This document shows, one piece after another, positions 8,877-16,916 of a stretch of 64,000 nucleotides of DNA. The notes under the pieces are model-generated. The model saw only the letters and a program-made list of their open reading frames with translations. It was not told the DNA's origin and did not search any database. The stretch spans positions 62,001 through 126,000 of the forward strand of contig NZ_CP071529.1 in assembly GCF_023921225.1 (NCBI RefSeq). The letters are read 5' to 3'. The position numbers and the translations under genes were made by a program. Source of the stretch: Legionella lytica. GTDB taxonomy: Bacteria > Pseudomonadota > Gammaproteobacteria > Legionellales > Legionellaceae. Positions within the stretch are counted from its first letter, which is position 1. Every line of letters begins with the position of its first letter.

Positions 8877-9236
8877 TCAAATCCTTGGTTGCTTATCAAC
8901 GAGCAAGTTACTTTCAATTCCGCCAGTTTGCTCCGTAGATTTGGGTTCTAACAGCATTACATGCGCTTCCTCATCTGCAACAGGTTTATGTTCAACTCCT
9001 TTTGGGACAATATAAAATTCACCTTCATTTAAGGTAACTATTCCATCTCGAAATTCAATTCTGAGCGTGCCTTTTACTACTAAAAATAACTCATCTTCTT
9101 TGGCGTGGCTATGCCACATGAATTCTCCCTTGAACTTTGCCAGCTTGACATATTGCCCATTGAGTTCTCCAACAATATAAGGAGACCAGTGCTCATTAAA
9201 AAGGTTAAATTTTTCGGCCAGGTTCACTTTTTTCAT
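8877..9236 (-). CDS. cupin-domain protein
   Basis: A 119-residue single-domain cupin. The first cupin motif is recognisable in FMWHSHAKEDELFLVVKG with H, H and E metal ligands, and the second in VPKGVEHKPVADEEAHVMLL. Such small cupins act as metal-dependent isomerases or dioxygenases, or bind small ligands; the substrate cannot be told. It starts nine bases upstream of the VOC pseudogene, so the two were probably cotranscribed. The P-loop kinase gene lies 55 bp upstream on the same strand. Confidence 0.88.
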   Translation of the reverse strand: MKKVNLAEKFNLFNEHWSPYIVGELNGQYVKLAKFKGEFMWHSHAKEDELFLVVKGTLRIEFRDGIVTLNEGEFYIVPKGVEHKPVADEEAHVMLLEPKSTEQTGGIESNLLVDKQPRI

Positions 9237-9291
9237 TATACCCCTGCTAAATTTGTACTTGTCTCGTTGACCACGATTAAGTTGTTATGAG

Positions 9292-9816
9292 TTAACTTCC
9301 CTTGTTCTGTAATGAGGCTAATAGCTCAATAATTTTTTGAACAGACTCATTTACAGTATGTTTGGAGGTGTCAATAATCATAGATATTGATTCCCATGGT
9401 TCATAATCTCTATTTAAAACATCTTTCCATGTAGGTAGTTTATGACCGTTTATATCTGCCACTCTCTTTTCTATCCTGCCTTGATGTTGTATTTTATCTG
9501 AACAAATTAATTCAATTTCTACATAATCAGTATCCGCTTCTTTAGCAACCTGGCGCCAGTCGTGGCGAGTAATGGCAATTGGATTAACTGAATCAGCAAT
9601 AACATCCAGGCCCAACGCCAAATTTTCTTTCGCGATAGCATAACTTATTACATAACCTTCAGAGCCTATTATCAATGAATCAGGGTAGCCCTCTAAATTT
9701 TTTAATGTTTGCTCAACAGTATCCACTCTCAGGTAAACAGCCTTCAAGCGGCTGGCTACTTCCTTTGAAATTGTTGTTTTACCAGTTCCTGGCAGTCCAC
9801 CAAAAATAATTAGCAT
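9292..9816 (-). CDS. P-loop kinase-like ATPase (AAA_33 type)
   Basis: A 174-residue protein that begins MLIIFGGLPGTGKTTISKEV: the Walker A motif GLPGTGKTT is at residues 7-15. A second cluster, LDVIADSVNPIAITRHDWR, fits the substrate-binding and Walker B-like part of zeta-toxin and gluconate-kinase-like proteins, and a basic lid follows (HQGRIEKRV). It probably phosphorylates a small molecule. The start overlaps the stop of the resolvase fragment by seven bases, so its translation was probably coupled to that gene. Confidence 0.85.
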   Translation of the reverse strand: MLIIFGGLPGTGKTTISKEVASRLKAVYLRVDTVEQTLKNLEGYPDSLIIGSEGYVISYAIAKENLALGLDVIADSVNPIAITRHDWRQVAKEADTDYVEIELICSDKIQHQGRIEKRVADINGHKLPTWKDVLNRDYEPWESISMIIDTSKHTVNESVQKIIELLASLQNKGS

Positions 9817-10034
9817 TCTAATTCCTGTAATTGTGCGGATAAAACTCGTCTTACCGATGTTCGGCCAATGCCAAGTCTTTTAGCAATTTCAGATTTACTA
9901 AATCCTGATTTAAATAATGTATCTATTTCACTTTCGTATTTTTTTGTTGTTGCAGGTCGACCGTGATTTTTTCCTTTTTGTCTGGCATGAGCGATACCGG
10001 ATTTAACACGTTCCCTTAAAATTTTCCGTTCAAA
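9810..10034 (-). pseudogene. serine resolvase, C-terminal fragment
   Basis: The frame reads FERKILRERVKSGIAHARQK, then KNHGRPATTKKYESEIDTLF and a helix-turn-helix SKSEIAKRLGIGRTSVRRVL before the stop. This is the last third of a Tn3-type resolvase. The catalytic N-terminal part is absent: homology stops exactly at base 10034, where a 240-bp inverted-repeat element begins. The missing half is not found on the far side, so more than a simple insertion occurred. Confidence 0.85.
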
Positions 10035-10274
10035 TTGACCTCCGACCGAGATCTTTGTAAAAAAGGGTCATGATCAAATCTCACTCAAATTATGCACTTT
10101 ACACCGTAGGTATACTATGTTTTTTTATTTTATCTCAAAGCCCAACCATTTCCATATTGGGTTAATATCGTCAAGGCTCGCCTATTATAGGCAAAGAACC
10201 TCTTTGATTTAGTTAATCATAGAGTCTAAGTATGGACATGACCCTTTTTTACAAAGATCTCGGTCGGAGGTCAA
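10035..10274. repeat. 240-bp miniature transposon-like element with perfect 38-bp ends
   Basis: The arms 10035-10072 and 10237-10274 are perfect 38-bp inverted copies starting TTGACCTCCGACCGAGATCT. The 164-bp middle has no open frame of note. Thirty-eight bases is the standard terminal-repeat length of Tn3-family elements, and miniature Tn3-derived elements are known, but these ends do not start with GGGG. Flanking pentamers differ (TCAAA, GGTGA), so there is no target duplication. It abuts the broken resolvase gene. Confidence 0.75.
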
Positions 10275-10595
10275 GGTGAACAATGTGCAATTGAATGAGG
10301 CCTAATCTATCTCAATAGGAGTAAATATGATATCCAATCTCATAAAAAGCAAATAAATCCTCCTACCGATGTGGGGGCCGGAAATATAGTTATAATAGTT
10401 TCTTCAAAAAAGTTCGCTTTTACGCTCATCCCGATCCGTTTGAAAAGGACTAAGTCGAGAAAGTACTTTTGCGCGAACATCCCCTTACTCATATCCAAAG
10501 GGATGGTATACGAACACAACCCATCGTCCCATTTTCTCAAAGTATAACCCTATGGCAATTCTTCTTATTGTTTTTAATAGTCTAAAATTATCTAA

Positions 10596-10766
10596 CCATC
10601 CATTTGGAAAGGTGAAATCTCCTTCGGTCTTGTTTGCATCCCAGTATCATTAGTGTCTATAGAAGAAAACAATGAGCTCAAATTCCATCTTTTAGACTCG
10701 AAAACAAAATCTCGCGTGCGCTATCAACGAGTCAGCGAAGAAACCGGAAATGATGACGAAGCGTAG
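10596..10766 (+). pseudogene. Ku protein, N-terminal remnant
   Basis: The frame encodes IWKGEISFGLVCIPVSLVSI, then ELKFHLLDSKTKSRVRYQRV before diverging and stopping. This matches the N-terminus of the intact Ku at 55622-56464 almost residue by residue. The start codon region is replaced by a TAA (10593-10595), and about 230 C-terminal residues are missing. It lies 3.5 kb upstream of ligD, so an older Ku-LigD pair may have existed here. Confidence 0.88.
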
Positions 10767-10833
10767 TTTTAAGCCAGGTTTGACAGCATATCTAGCCCAG
10801 AGTGGAAATGAACTAAATATGCTTTAGAAAATT

Positions 10834-11973
10834 TTAGTCTACCTTAAATTGGAAACTTGACTCTTGAACTGTTTTACTTCCAGTATCTAAAGAATCAAGA
10901 TTTGAGCTGCCAAATAATGTTTGAGGTGTAGATATAAGTAGTTCGGCCAATTTTGCTTCATTCAGTTTTATTTCTTCCTCGGTAATAGAAGAGTCCTCTG
11001 GTGCAAATTTCTGAGCGTGGCTAAGAGCCTCTTCAGCCTTCCTCCATTTTTTCTCTAATCTGTAAGTACAAGCAATATTTAACCATGCATCCGCAACTTC
11101 TTGTTTATCGTCTGTTTTTTCCAAGATGGACGAAAAATAATTTCTGGCCTCAGAGAAGCAATTCTGTTTAAAAAGAGACATTCCAATTTGATTAATGACA
11201 ATAAGGTGTTCTGGATCAAGATACATTGCTTCTAAATAAATTACTTGTGCATTTTTATAATCTTTATTTTTATACAAGTGATGGCCATATTGCGCTAAAC
11301 ATTCTGTAAGGTTAGATGAAATAATATTTTTTAAGGCTAGGTCTTGCTCGTGACATAAGGATAATGCTTTTCGGTAATATTGTATTGCATAACTAAAATT
11401 GCTAGTGATATTTTTCTGTATAGCCTCCACATTTTCAACCGCTCTTTCAAGAACTTCGATGTATTGTTCATACCAACTGGCTGCAGTTTGTAGAAATACA
11501 GGATTGTCACTACATAGCTCCAAGGCTTTTTTGATAAAAAACAGTGCTCCTTTAAAAACTTTCGCGCTGCTTGCCAGATCTGTTTCAAGATAATGCAGAG
11601 CAGATTTTATATAAAACAAACCCATGTTGTTCCAGGCTGAAGCTGCGGATGGATAAATCTTAGTTGCCGTTTCGTAACATCTTAGTGCTGCAGTGTTCTT
11701 GTTTTCCGCTTCATAACATTGACCTAGTAAATCGAATGCATAAGAAACATTGGCTACTTCATCTGAATTATTTTGCCTTAATTCAATGAACTTTTTTAAG
11801 GGGGATAGAGCTTGTTGTTTTTCATCACAAAAAAAGCAACATTTTCCTAAATAAAAATAGCTTTCTGCTACTTCTGGATTTTTTTCAATTGCTTGAAGGA
11901 AAAAATCTTTAGCTATTCCATAATTATGTTCATCAAGTGCTTTTACTCCATCTGCATGGAACGAATTAAACAT
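10834..11973 (-). CDS. tetratricopeptide-repeat protein
   Basis: A 379-residue protein made of tandem TPR units over most of its length; clear ones are FFLQAIEKNPEVAESYFYLG, AAASAWNNMGLFYI-like, and YLEAMYLDPEHLIVINQIG. The ATG at 11973 with AGGAT upstream is chosen over a TTG two codons earlier. No signal peptide or membrane segment is seen, so it is probably cytoplasmic or an exported effector-like scaffold. The C-terminal 40 residues lack repeats and are serine-rich. TPRs bind partner proteins; the partner is unknown. It stands alone, convergent with the Ku remnant. Confidence 0.82.
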   Translation of the reverse strand: MFNSFHADGVKALDEHNYGIAKDFFLQAIEKNPEVAESYFYLGKCCFFCDEKQQALSPLKKFIELRQNNSDEVANVSYAFDLLGQCYEAENKNTAALRCYETATKIYPSAASAWNNMGLFYIKSALHYLETDLASSAKVFKGALFFIKKALELCSDNPVFLQTAASWYEQYIEVLERAVENVEAIQKNITSNFSYAIQYYRKALSLCHEQDLALKNIISSNLTECLAQYGHHLYKNKDYKNAQVIYLEAMYLDPEHLIVINQIGMSLFKQNCFSEARNYFSSILEKTDDKQEVADAWLNIACTYRLEKKWRKAEEALSHAQKFAPEDSSITEEEIKLNEAKLAELLISTPQTLFGSSNLDSLDTGSKTVQESSFQFKVD

Positions 11974-12175
11974 ACTCAATCCTAATTTATCACTATTAAA
12001 AAATTGCTTCTAATTTTATCATGGAAGATAACTTAAGTAATATAAGATTTAAGAGATAAGTACTTTCCATAACTTAGATGTGTGTGTATCATTTTTGGTT
12101 TTAAAGAGGTTTATTGAGCAAAAGTTCATATTGGGTATAAAAAATTAAACGGTTAAATTGATGGGCGCTCGTATT

Positions 12176-12552
12176 ATGAAGGATTCAATCCATCTTGTTT
12201 GCCCACACTGTTAAACAACAAATCGCTTGCTCTCTACGCGATTGGTCGAGAACCCAAAATATGGGAAATGTCAAAAAGCACTCTTCGAAGGAAAACCTGT
12301 TTCTTTAGACGCAGCACAGTTCGATCTTCATTTCCAAAAGAATGATATTCCAGTGTTTGTTGATTTTTGGGCCGAATGGTGTGGCCCATGTAAAATTATG
12401 GCACCTTATTTTGAAAAGGCTGCAACACTTCTGGAGCCCTAAGTTAGGTTTGCTAAAATCAATACGGAATCACAACAAACGTTAGCTGCTCGCTACCAAA
12501 TCCAAAGCATTCCCACTTTAATACTCTTTTATCATGGAAAAGAGCGCGCTCG
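12176..12552 (+). pseudogene. trxC: thioredoxin 2, broken
   Basis: The frame starts MKDSIHLVCPHC, the first zinc-binding pair of thioredoxin 2, then meets TAA. It goes on with NPKYGKCQKALFEGKPVSL (second zinc pair degraded) and the active site FVDFWAEWCGPCKIMAPYF, meets another in-frame TAA, and continues VRFAKINTESQQTLAARYQ and SIPTLILFYHGKE. The last 20 or so residues are replaced. Two nonsense codons and a lost end make it a pseudogene. The catalytic WCGPC is intact. Confidence 0.88.
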
Positions 12553-12792
12553 ACTGTGGTACTATGCGTGTCATTATGTTGCCTCATAATTCTCTCCTTG
12601 ATTGGATTTCCATTTGCTCCTTTTTATCAGCTCAACGCTTCTGTTTACATGTCGGCTTACCAAAACCGACTCTCTGCCTGTAAGAGCAATAATAAAAATA
12701 GTTGTTTAATCATTCAAATTTGCAATCAGGTTTTCTCTTTGACATAGATGCTCAAGAAATGACTGGCCCATAGACCAGTCATTCAGAACGAA

Positions 12793-13086
12793 CTAATCCG
12801 CTTTATAGCAATAAATTTCTTTATCACCGGTATTTACTGGCTTTAATACTAAAGGTTCTTCACCACCACCTTCTGTTTTATTCATAAGGCAACGATAGCC
12901 AGAGAACGTATAGTAATAATTGCCCTCAGGCATTAAATACCCTTTTTGGGTCGTATATGTTTTATTATCTTCATCAACAGTTATTGGGACACTTTTCCAT
13001 GTATTAGTTTGAGTATTAATAATATTTTCGGCACAAACAGAGGAAATAGATGAGATGAAGAGGACACTTAAAATAATTTTTTTCAT
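12793..13086 (-). CDS. small secreted protein, unknown function
   Basis: The 97-residue protein has a clear signal peptide (MKKIILSVLFISSISSVCA, cleavage after about residue 19). The mature part has two cysteines (YRCLM and EIYCYK) that may form a disulfide in the periplasm. A GGGAG ribosome-binding site lies seven bases upstream of the ATG. I do not recognise the family. The neighbours are pseudogenes and a long intergenic stretch, so there is no operon partner. Confidence 0.72.
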   Translation of the reverse strand: MKKIILSVLFISSISSVCAENIINTQTNTWKSVPITVDEDNKTYTTQKGYLMPEGNYYYTFSGYRCLMNKTEGGGEEPLVLKPVNTGDKEIYCYKAD

Positions 13087-13303
13087 TAAAATCTCCCTTG
13101 TAATATAAAATCCATTTAAACTACTCGGTCAACTGTACAAACTATAGTATGAAATTTCACTTTTACTAATTTTAATTCTAACGACATGAAGGTGAAGATC
13201 AATGACCGTTCTTGTTATTTAGGAAAAGCCTCAATGAAGTGCATTTCTTTTAGGCCAAATGGATAAAGTAAAAAGAAAGCGTTCCAAGATATCCTAAAAT
13301 GAC

Positions 13304-13325
13304 GAAGGCCACCTAAGTGGCCTTC
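13304..13325. terminator. 22-bp hairpin, also present at 54237
   Basis: The palindrome GAAGGCCACCTAAGTGGCCTTC has a perfect 9-bp stem and a 4-base loop. An identical stem with loop TTAG in place of CTAA occurs at 54237-54258; the 31 bases around the two are exact reverse complements. It has the form of a terminator or of a dispersed hairpin repeat; a T-run is not directly attached. Confidence 0.5.
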
Positions 13326-13742
13326 CAGCAACCAATATCTTTTATAAAAAAGAACATGGTTACATTCTAATTATAGGAGAGCAATCTAATTGTGTCAAAT
13401 TTGACCAGAATTAATGGCTCTTGCTTCACCTCAAATGATGTTCATTAAGTTTCATTTGGCCCAGGGAAATCAAAATAAGAAATTTCTTACATGATAAGCA
13501 GCGGTTTTGACTGTAATTTACTCTAATTGTTCGCTATGATTAGTTCAGTACGAGGAACGACAGCGGATGTCTTTAAGGATGATTCGAGCGCATCAAGGAT
13601 GATGCATACCACAAGGATGTGGTTTGTCTCCTCGGAACACGAATTAATCTCCGTCTCTGTAAATAAGCGCTCACTCTTCTGGTAAAGTTATTACCAGTGT
13701 TCCTCAGTACATTTATCCTTAGCTATTAACAGTTCTGTGAGA

Positions 13743-13805
13743 GTGGCCGTGGGTATCTTTAGATGCAATTTCCATCTTTATTATGAATGATAAGTTCAGC
13801 CCACC
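13743..13805 (-). pseudogene. DUF2188 protein remnant
   Basis: The minus strand reads ELIIHNKDG, then after a frameshift ASKDTHGH, which matches ELVIHGKDGTIQSKDSHGHD of the DUF2188 gene at 54377-54601. Only about 20 codons remain. Confidence 0.6.
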
Positions 13806-14247
13806 TTTCTTTTACTCAACATTTTTAAGGCTAAAAGCTTTCACAAAGACAAAGTCATGCGTACTTTAAACACGTTATACCAAGAATCTAATTGAGGATA
13901 ATACTAAAAATACCCTAATTTACTTTCATTTCAGTAACTCTTCACACTAAAAGATTATTTTTTAATTAGTTATTGTGGCTCCAGTACCTTGTATCACTAA
14001 CAAAAATTGAAGATTAGTCTAATTAACATGCTACTTAGTTAGACATTCAATAAACAAGCTTCTAGAATTAAAGTGATTGCCAATATCGAAAATTACTACG
14101 TTTGAATCAACCCAAGCGCTGACGTTTTATTGTAAATACATAAAATATATCACGGCTAGGTAAACTGACATCGCTTTATTCATGACCAATCTCTACATTA
14201 TTCACTTACAAGAGATTATCGATCAAGGACTACTCTAGGGAATGATT

Positions 14248-16755
14248 ATGGGTCTTAGTCAATATAAAAAAAAGAGAGATTTCTCAAAAACACCGGAGCC
14301 TAAAGGAAACGTAGGCAAAGAACCTTCACGCCTTTTTATTATTCAAAAACATGCAGCCAGTCATCTTCATTATGATTTTCGCCTAGAGCTGCATGGGGTA
14401 TTAAAAAGTTGGGCCGTTCCTAAAGGTCCCTCTTTAGATCCCAAAGTAAAACGCCTAGCCATGCACGTTGAAGATCATCCCATTCAATATGGCAGCTTTG
14501 AAGGAATTATACCCAAAGGTCAGTATGGAGGTGGGACCGTCATGCTATGGGATAAAGGGACATGGGAACCATTAGATGAAAAACCCTATGAAGCTTATGA
14601 AAAAGGTCATTTACGATTTCTGCTTCATGCAGAAAAGCTTCAAGGAAGATGGGATTTAATTCGTTTTAAAGATGAAAAACATTGGTTCTTAATAAAGCAC
14701 GAAGACGAATTCGCACAAAGCCAAGAAAAATACGACATTACTAAAGCACTTTATAGAAGTGTAGTTTCCAATTACACCATGGATGAAATTACTGCCAATT
14801 ATGAGCGTATTTGGAATAGTGCGGGAGAACAAAAAGTAAAATCCCCACAAAAACCGAAAAACATGAAACAGGCAAAACCACCTGTGACCTTACCTAAGGG
14901 TTTAGTACCCAGTGAATATCCAGGATTTATTTCTCCTCAACTCGCCACATTAGTTGATAAACCCCCTCTTGGAGCACAGTGGATTCATGAAATCAAATTT
15001 GATGGTTATCGCATTCTTGCTTATAAAAATGGTTCAGAGGTCAATCTTACCTCCAGAAATAATAATGCCTGGACTAATGATTTTCCCTCCATTGTGGAGG
15101 CTGTCAGTCGTCTACCCTTTAAACAACTCATTTTGGATGGGGAGGTGGTTGTTCTAGATAAGGACGGTCGTTCCGATTTTCAACTACTACAAAACTCTTT
15201 AAAAAGTAATAATGGGGCATCATTTGTCTATTTTGTGTTTGATCTTCTTTATTTTGAAGGGTATGACTTAAGAGCACTGCCTTTATTAGAGCGTAAAGCA
15301 ATTCTAAAAAATATTTTATCGTTTACTATCCCCGGATTACATTACAGTGACCACATTATAAAAAAAGGTAACGATCTTTATCAGTATTCTTGTGCTCAAA
15401 ATTTGGAAGGAATAATTTCTAAACTCAGTACAGCACCCTATCTCTCTAAACGCAGCAAAAACTGGTTAAAAATTAAATGCTTAAAACGACAAGAATTTGT
15501 TATTGGAGGGTACACTTTACCCAAAGGAGAACGCTCACATTTTGGGTCACTTTTTTTAGGTGCTTACAATAAGCACGGAACCTTAGATTTTACAGGCAAT
15601 GTCGGTACGGGCTTTACTGAAAAATCCCTAAATGAGATCAATAAACTCTTACAAAAAAACAAATCCCCCAAAAACCCGTTTAATAACAATCCTCCAGGCT
15701 ATACGACGGCTCATTGGCTTGAACCTAATTTGGTATGTGACGTTGAATTTACTGAATGGACTAAAGACGGTCACATTCGTCACCCAAGTTTTAAAGGGAT
15801 ACGTTTAGATAAAAAAGCTTCTGAGGTGGTACGTGAGTTAGAAATGCCCATAGAAAAGATAAAAAAACAGAAAGCGGACTCAAAACACTCAGAAGCACCT
15901 TTTGTGATTACACATCCCGATAAGATTCTTTATCCAGAGGATGAAATCACTAAAAAAGATTTACTTAACTATTACGAAACAATCAGTGAGTATATTTTAC
16001 CTTACATTTCGTATAGGCCTCTAACTTTAGTGCGATGCCCATCCAGTTACGCTAAATGTTTTTATCAACGCCATTTTAATGAGTCTACTCCAGAAACATT
16101 ACTCCCATTTGAAGATCCCAATGATAAAGAACATGAACGTTATATTTATCTTAATAATCGGGAAGGACTATTGAGTCTGGTACAAATGGGCGTTTTAGAA
16201 ATCCACCCTTGGGGTAGTCGCATCGATCATATTGAACAACCCGACACTCTGGTGATTGATTTAGATCCCGCAGCTGGGATTCCTTGGAAACAAGTGGTCA
16301 GCGCTGCCCTTGAAGTAAGGGAGCATCTAGCCCAATATCAGTTAAAATCGTTTGTTAAAAGCACGGGCGGTAAAGGGCTTCATGTCGTTATCCCCATTAT
16401 TCCAGAATATGATTGGGAGATAATAAAAGAGTTTACTCATACGTTTGTTAAATTTTTAGAAAAGCTTAAACCTAGTGAATACATCAGCACTATGACTAAG
16501 TCCAAACGAACTGGGAAAATATTTGTAGACTATTTAAGAAATCAAAGAACAGCTACCGCGATTGGAGCTTATTCAACACGGGCCAGGCCGCATGCCCCTG
16601 TTTCAACACCTCTTGCCTGGGATGAGTTAAGCAATCGCATTGAAGAAAATAGCTATACTATTAAAACGTTGCCCAAACGGCTTGAACAATTAAAAGAAGA
16701 TCCGTGGAAGGAATATTGGCAAATTAAACAGTCTTTACGATTAAATGAGCTCTAA
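14248..16755 (+). CDS. ligD: ATP-dependent DNA ligase D (phosphoesterase-ligase-polymerase)
   Basis: A complete 835-residue LigD for non-homologous end joining. The N-terminal 3'-phosphoesterase domain (about 1-170) shows HAASHLHYDFRLE with the catalytic histidines and aspartate at 35-43. The ligase domain (about 215-530) has motif I KFDGYR near residue 250 and further nucleotidyl-transferase motifs (ILDGEVV, EGIISK, WLKIKC). The C-terminal primase-type polymerase (about 545-835) contains VIDLDPAAGIPW with the metal-binding aspartates, STGGKGLHVV and RTATAIGAYSTRARP. The ATG at 14248 has AGGGA five bases upstream and gives the family start MGLSQYKKKRDF, so it is preferred to the ATG at 14242. 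LigD works with Ku at broken ends; the intact Ku of this window is 39 kb away, but a Ku remnant lies just upstream. Confidence 0.96.
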   Translation: MGLSQYKKKRDFSKTPEPKGNVGKEPSRLFIIQKHAASHLHYDFRLELHGVLKSWAVPKGPSLDPKVKRLAMHVEDHPIQYGSFEGIIPKGQYGGGTVMLWDKGTWEPLDEKPYEAYEKGHLRFLLHAEKLQGRWDLIRFKDEKHWFLIKHEDEFAQSQEKYDITKALYRSVVSNYTMDEITANYERIWNSAGEQKVKSPQKPKNMKQAKPPVTLPKGLVPSEYPGFISPQLATLVDKPPLGAQWIHEIKFDGYRILAYKNGSEVNLTSRNNNAWTNDFPSIVEAVSRLPFKQLILDGEVVVLDKDGRSDFQLLQNSLKSNNGASFVYFVFDLLYFEGYDLRALPLLERKAILKNILSFTIPGLHYSDHIIKKGNDLYQYSCAQNLEGIISKLSTAPYLSKRSKNWLKIKCLKRQEFVIGGYTLPKGERSHFGSLFLGAYNKHGTLDFTGNVGTGFTEKSLNEINKLLQKNKSPKNPFNNNPPGYTTAHWLEPNLVCDVEFTEWTKDGHIRHPSFKGIRLDKKASEVVRELEMPIEKIKKQKADSKHSEAPFVITHPDKILYPEDEITKKDLLNYYETISEYILPYISYRPLTLVRCPSSYAKCFYQRHFNESTPETLLPFEDPNDKEHERYIYLNNREGLLSLVQMGVLEIHPWGSRIDHIEQPDTLVIDLDPAAGIPWKQVVSAALEVREHLAQYQLKSFVKSTGGKGLHVVIPIIPEYDWEIIKEFTHTFVKFLEKLKPSEYISTMTKSKRTGKIFVDYLRNQRTATAIGAYSTRARPHAPVSTPLAWDELSNRIEENSYTIKTLPKRLEQLKEDPWKEYWQIKQSLRLNEL

Positions 16756-16859
16756 ATAGTAATTTAACAGAACTACGTAACTGATTGAAAGAAAACATTT
16801 ATTTTTTATATGAACGAATAGCTATTGACCAGTCTGGGTGCTGAAATCTTTTGGACTTT

Positions 16860-16887
16860 TCTGGCATCATAACTTGACGATGCCAGA
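16860..16887. terminator. hairpin between convergent ligD and megasynthase genes
   Basis: TCTGGCATC and GATGCCAGA form a 9-bp perfect stem with a 10-base loop, between the ligD stop (16755) and the stop of the minus-strand megasynthase (16917). T-rich sequence flanks both sides, so it may serve both genes. Confidence 0.65.
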
Positions 16888-16916
16888 AGAGCCCATCTTT
16901 TATTTGACAACATCAC

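Larger units (their letters stand above)
13087..14247. other. long intergenic region with hairpin and gene remnants
   Basis: About 1.1 kb without an intact gene. It holds a strong palindrome (13304-13325), a segment 13299-13520 that has an inverted partner near 54010-54263, and a small DUF2188 remnant (13743-13805). The rest, 13810-14230, shows nothing beyond AT-rich sequence and presumably the ligD promoter. Confidence 0.6.

Noticed and set aside
10030..10279. 5-bp target duplication of the 240-bp element
   Set aside because: Flanking pentamers are TCAAA and GGTGA, so none exists.
10340..10540. 66-codon frame on the minus strand
   Set aside because: No family features, no ribosome-binding site, in a decayed region. 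A weak likeness of the plus strand to the LigD polymerase end was also looked at and found too poor.
12556..12747. 63-codon plus-strand frame after trxC
   Set aside because: Low-complexity hydrophobic translation without start signals; most likely non-coding.
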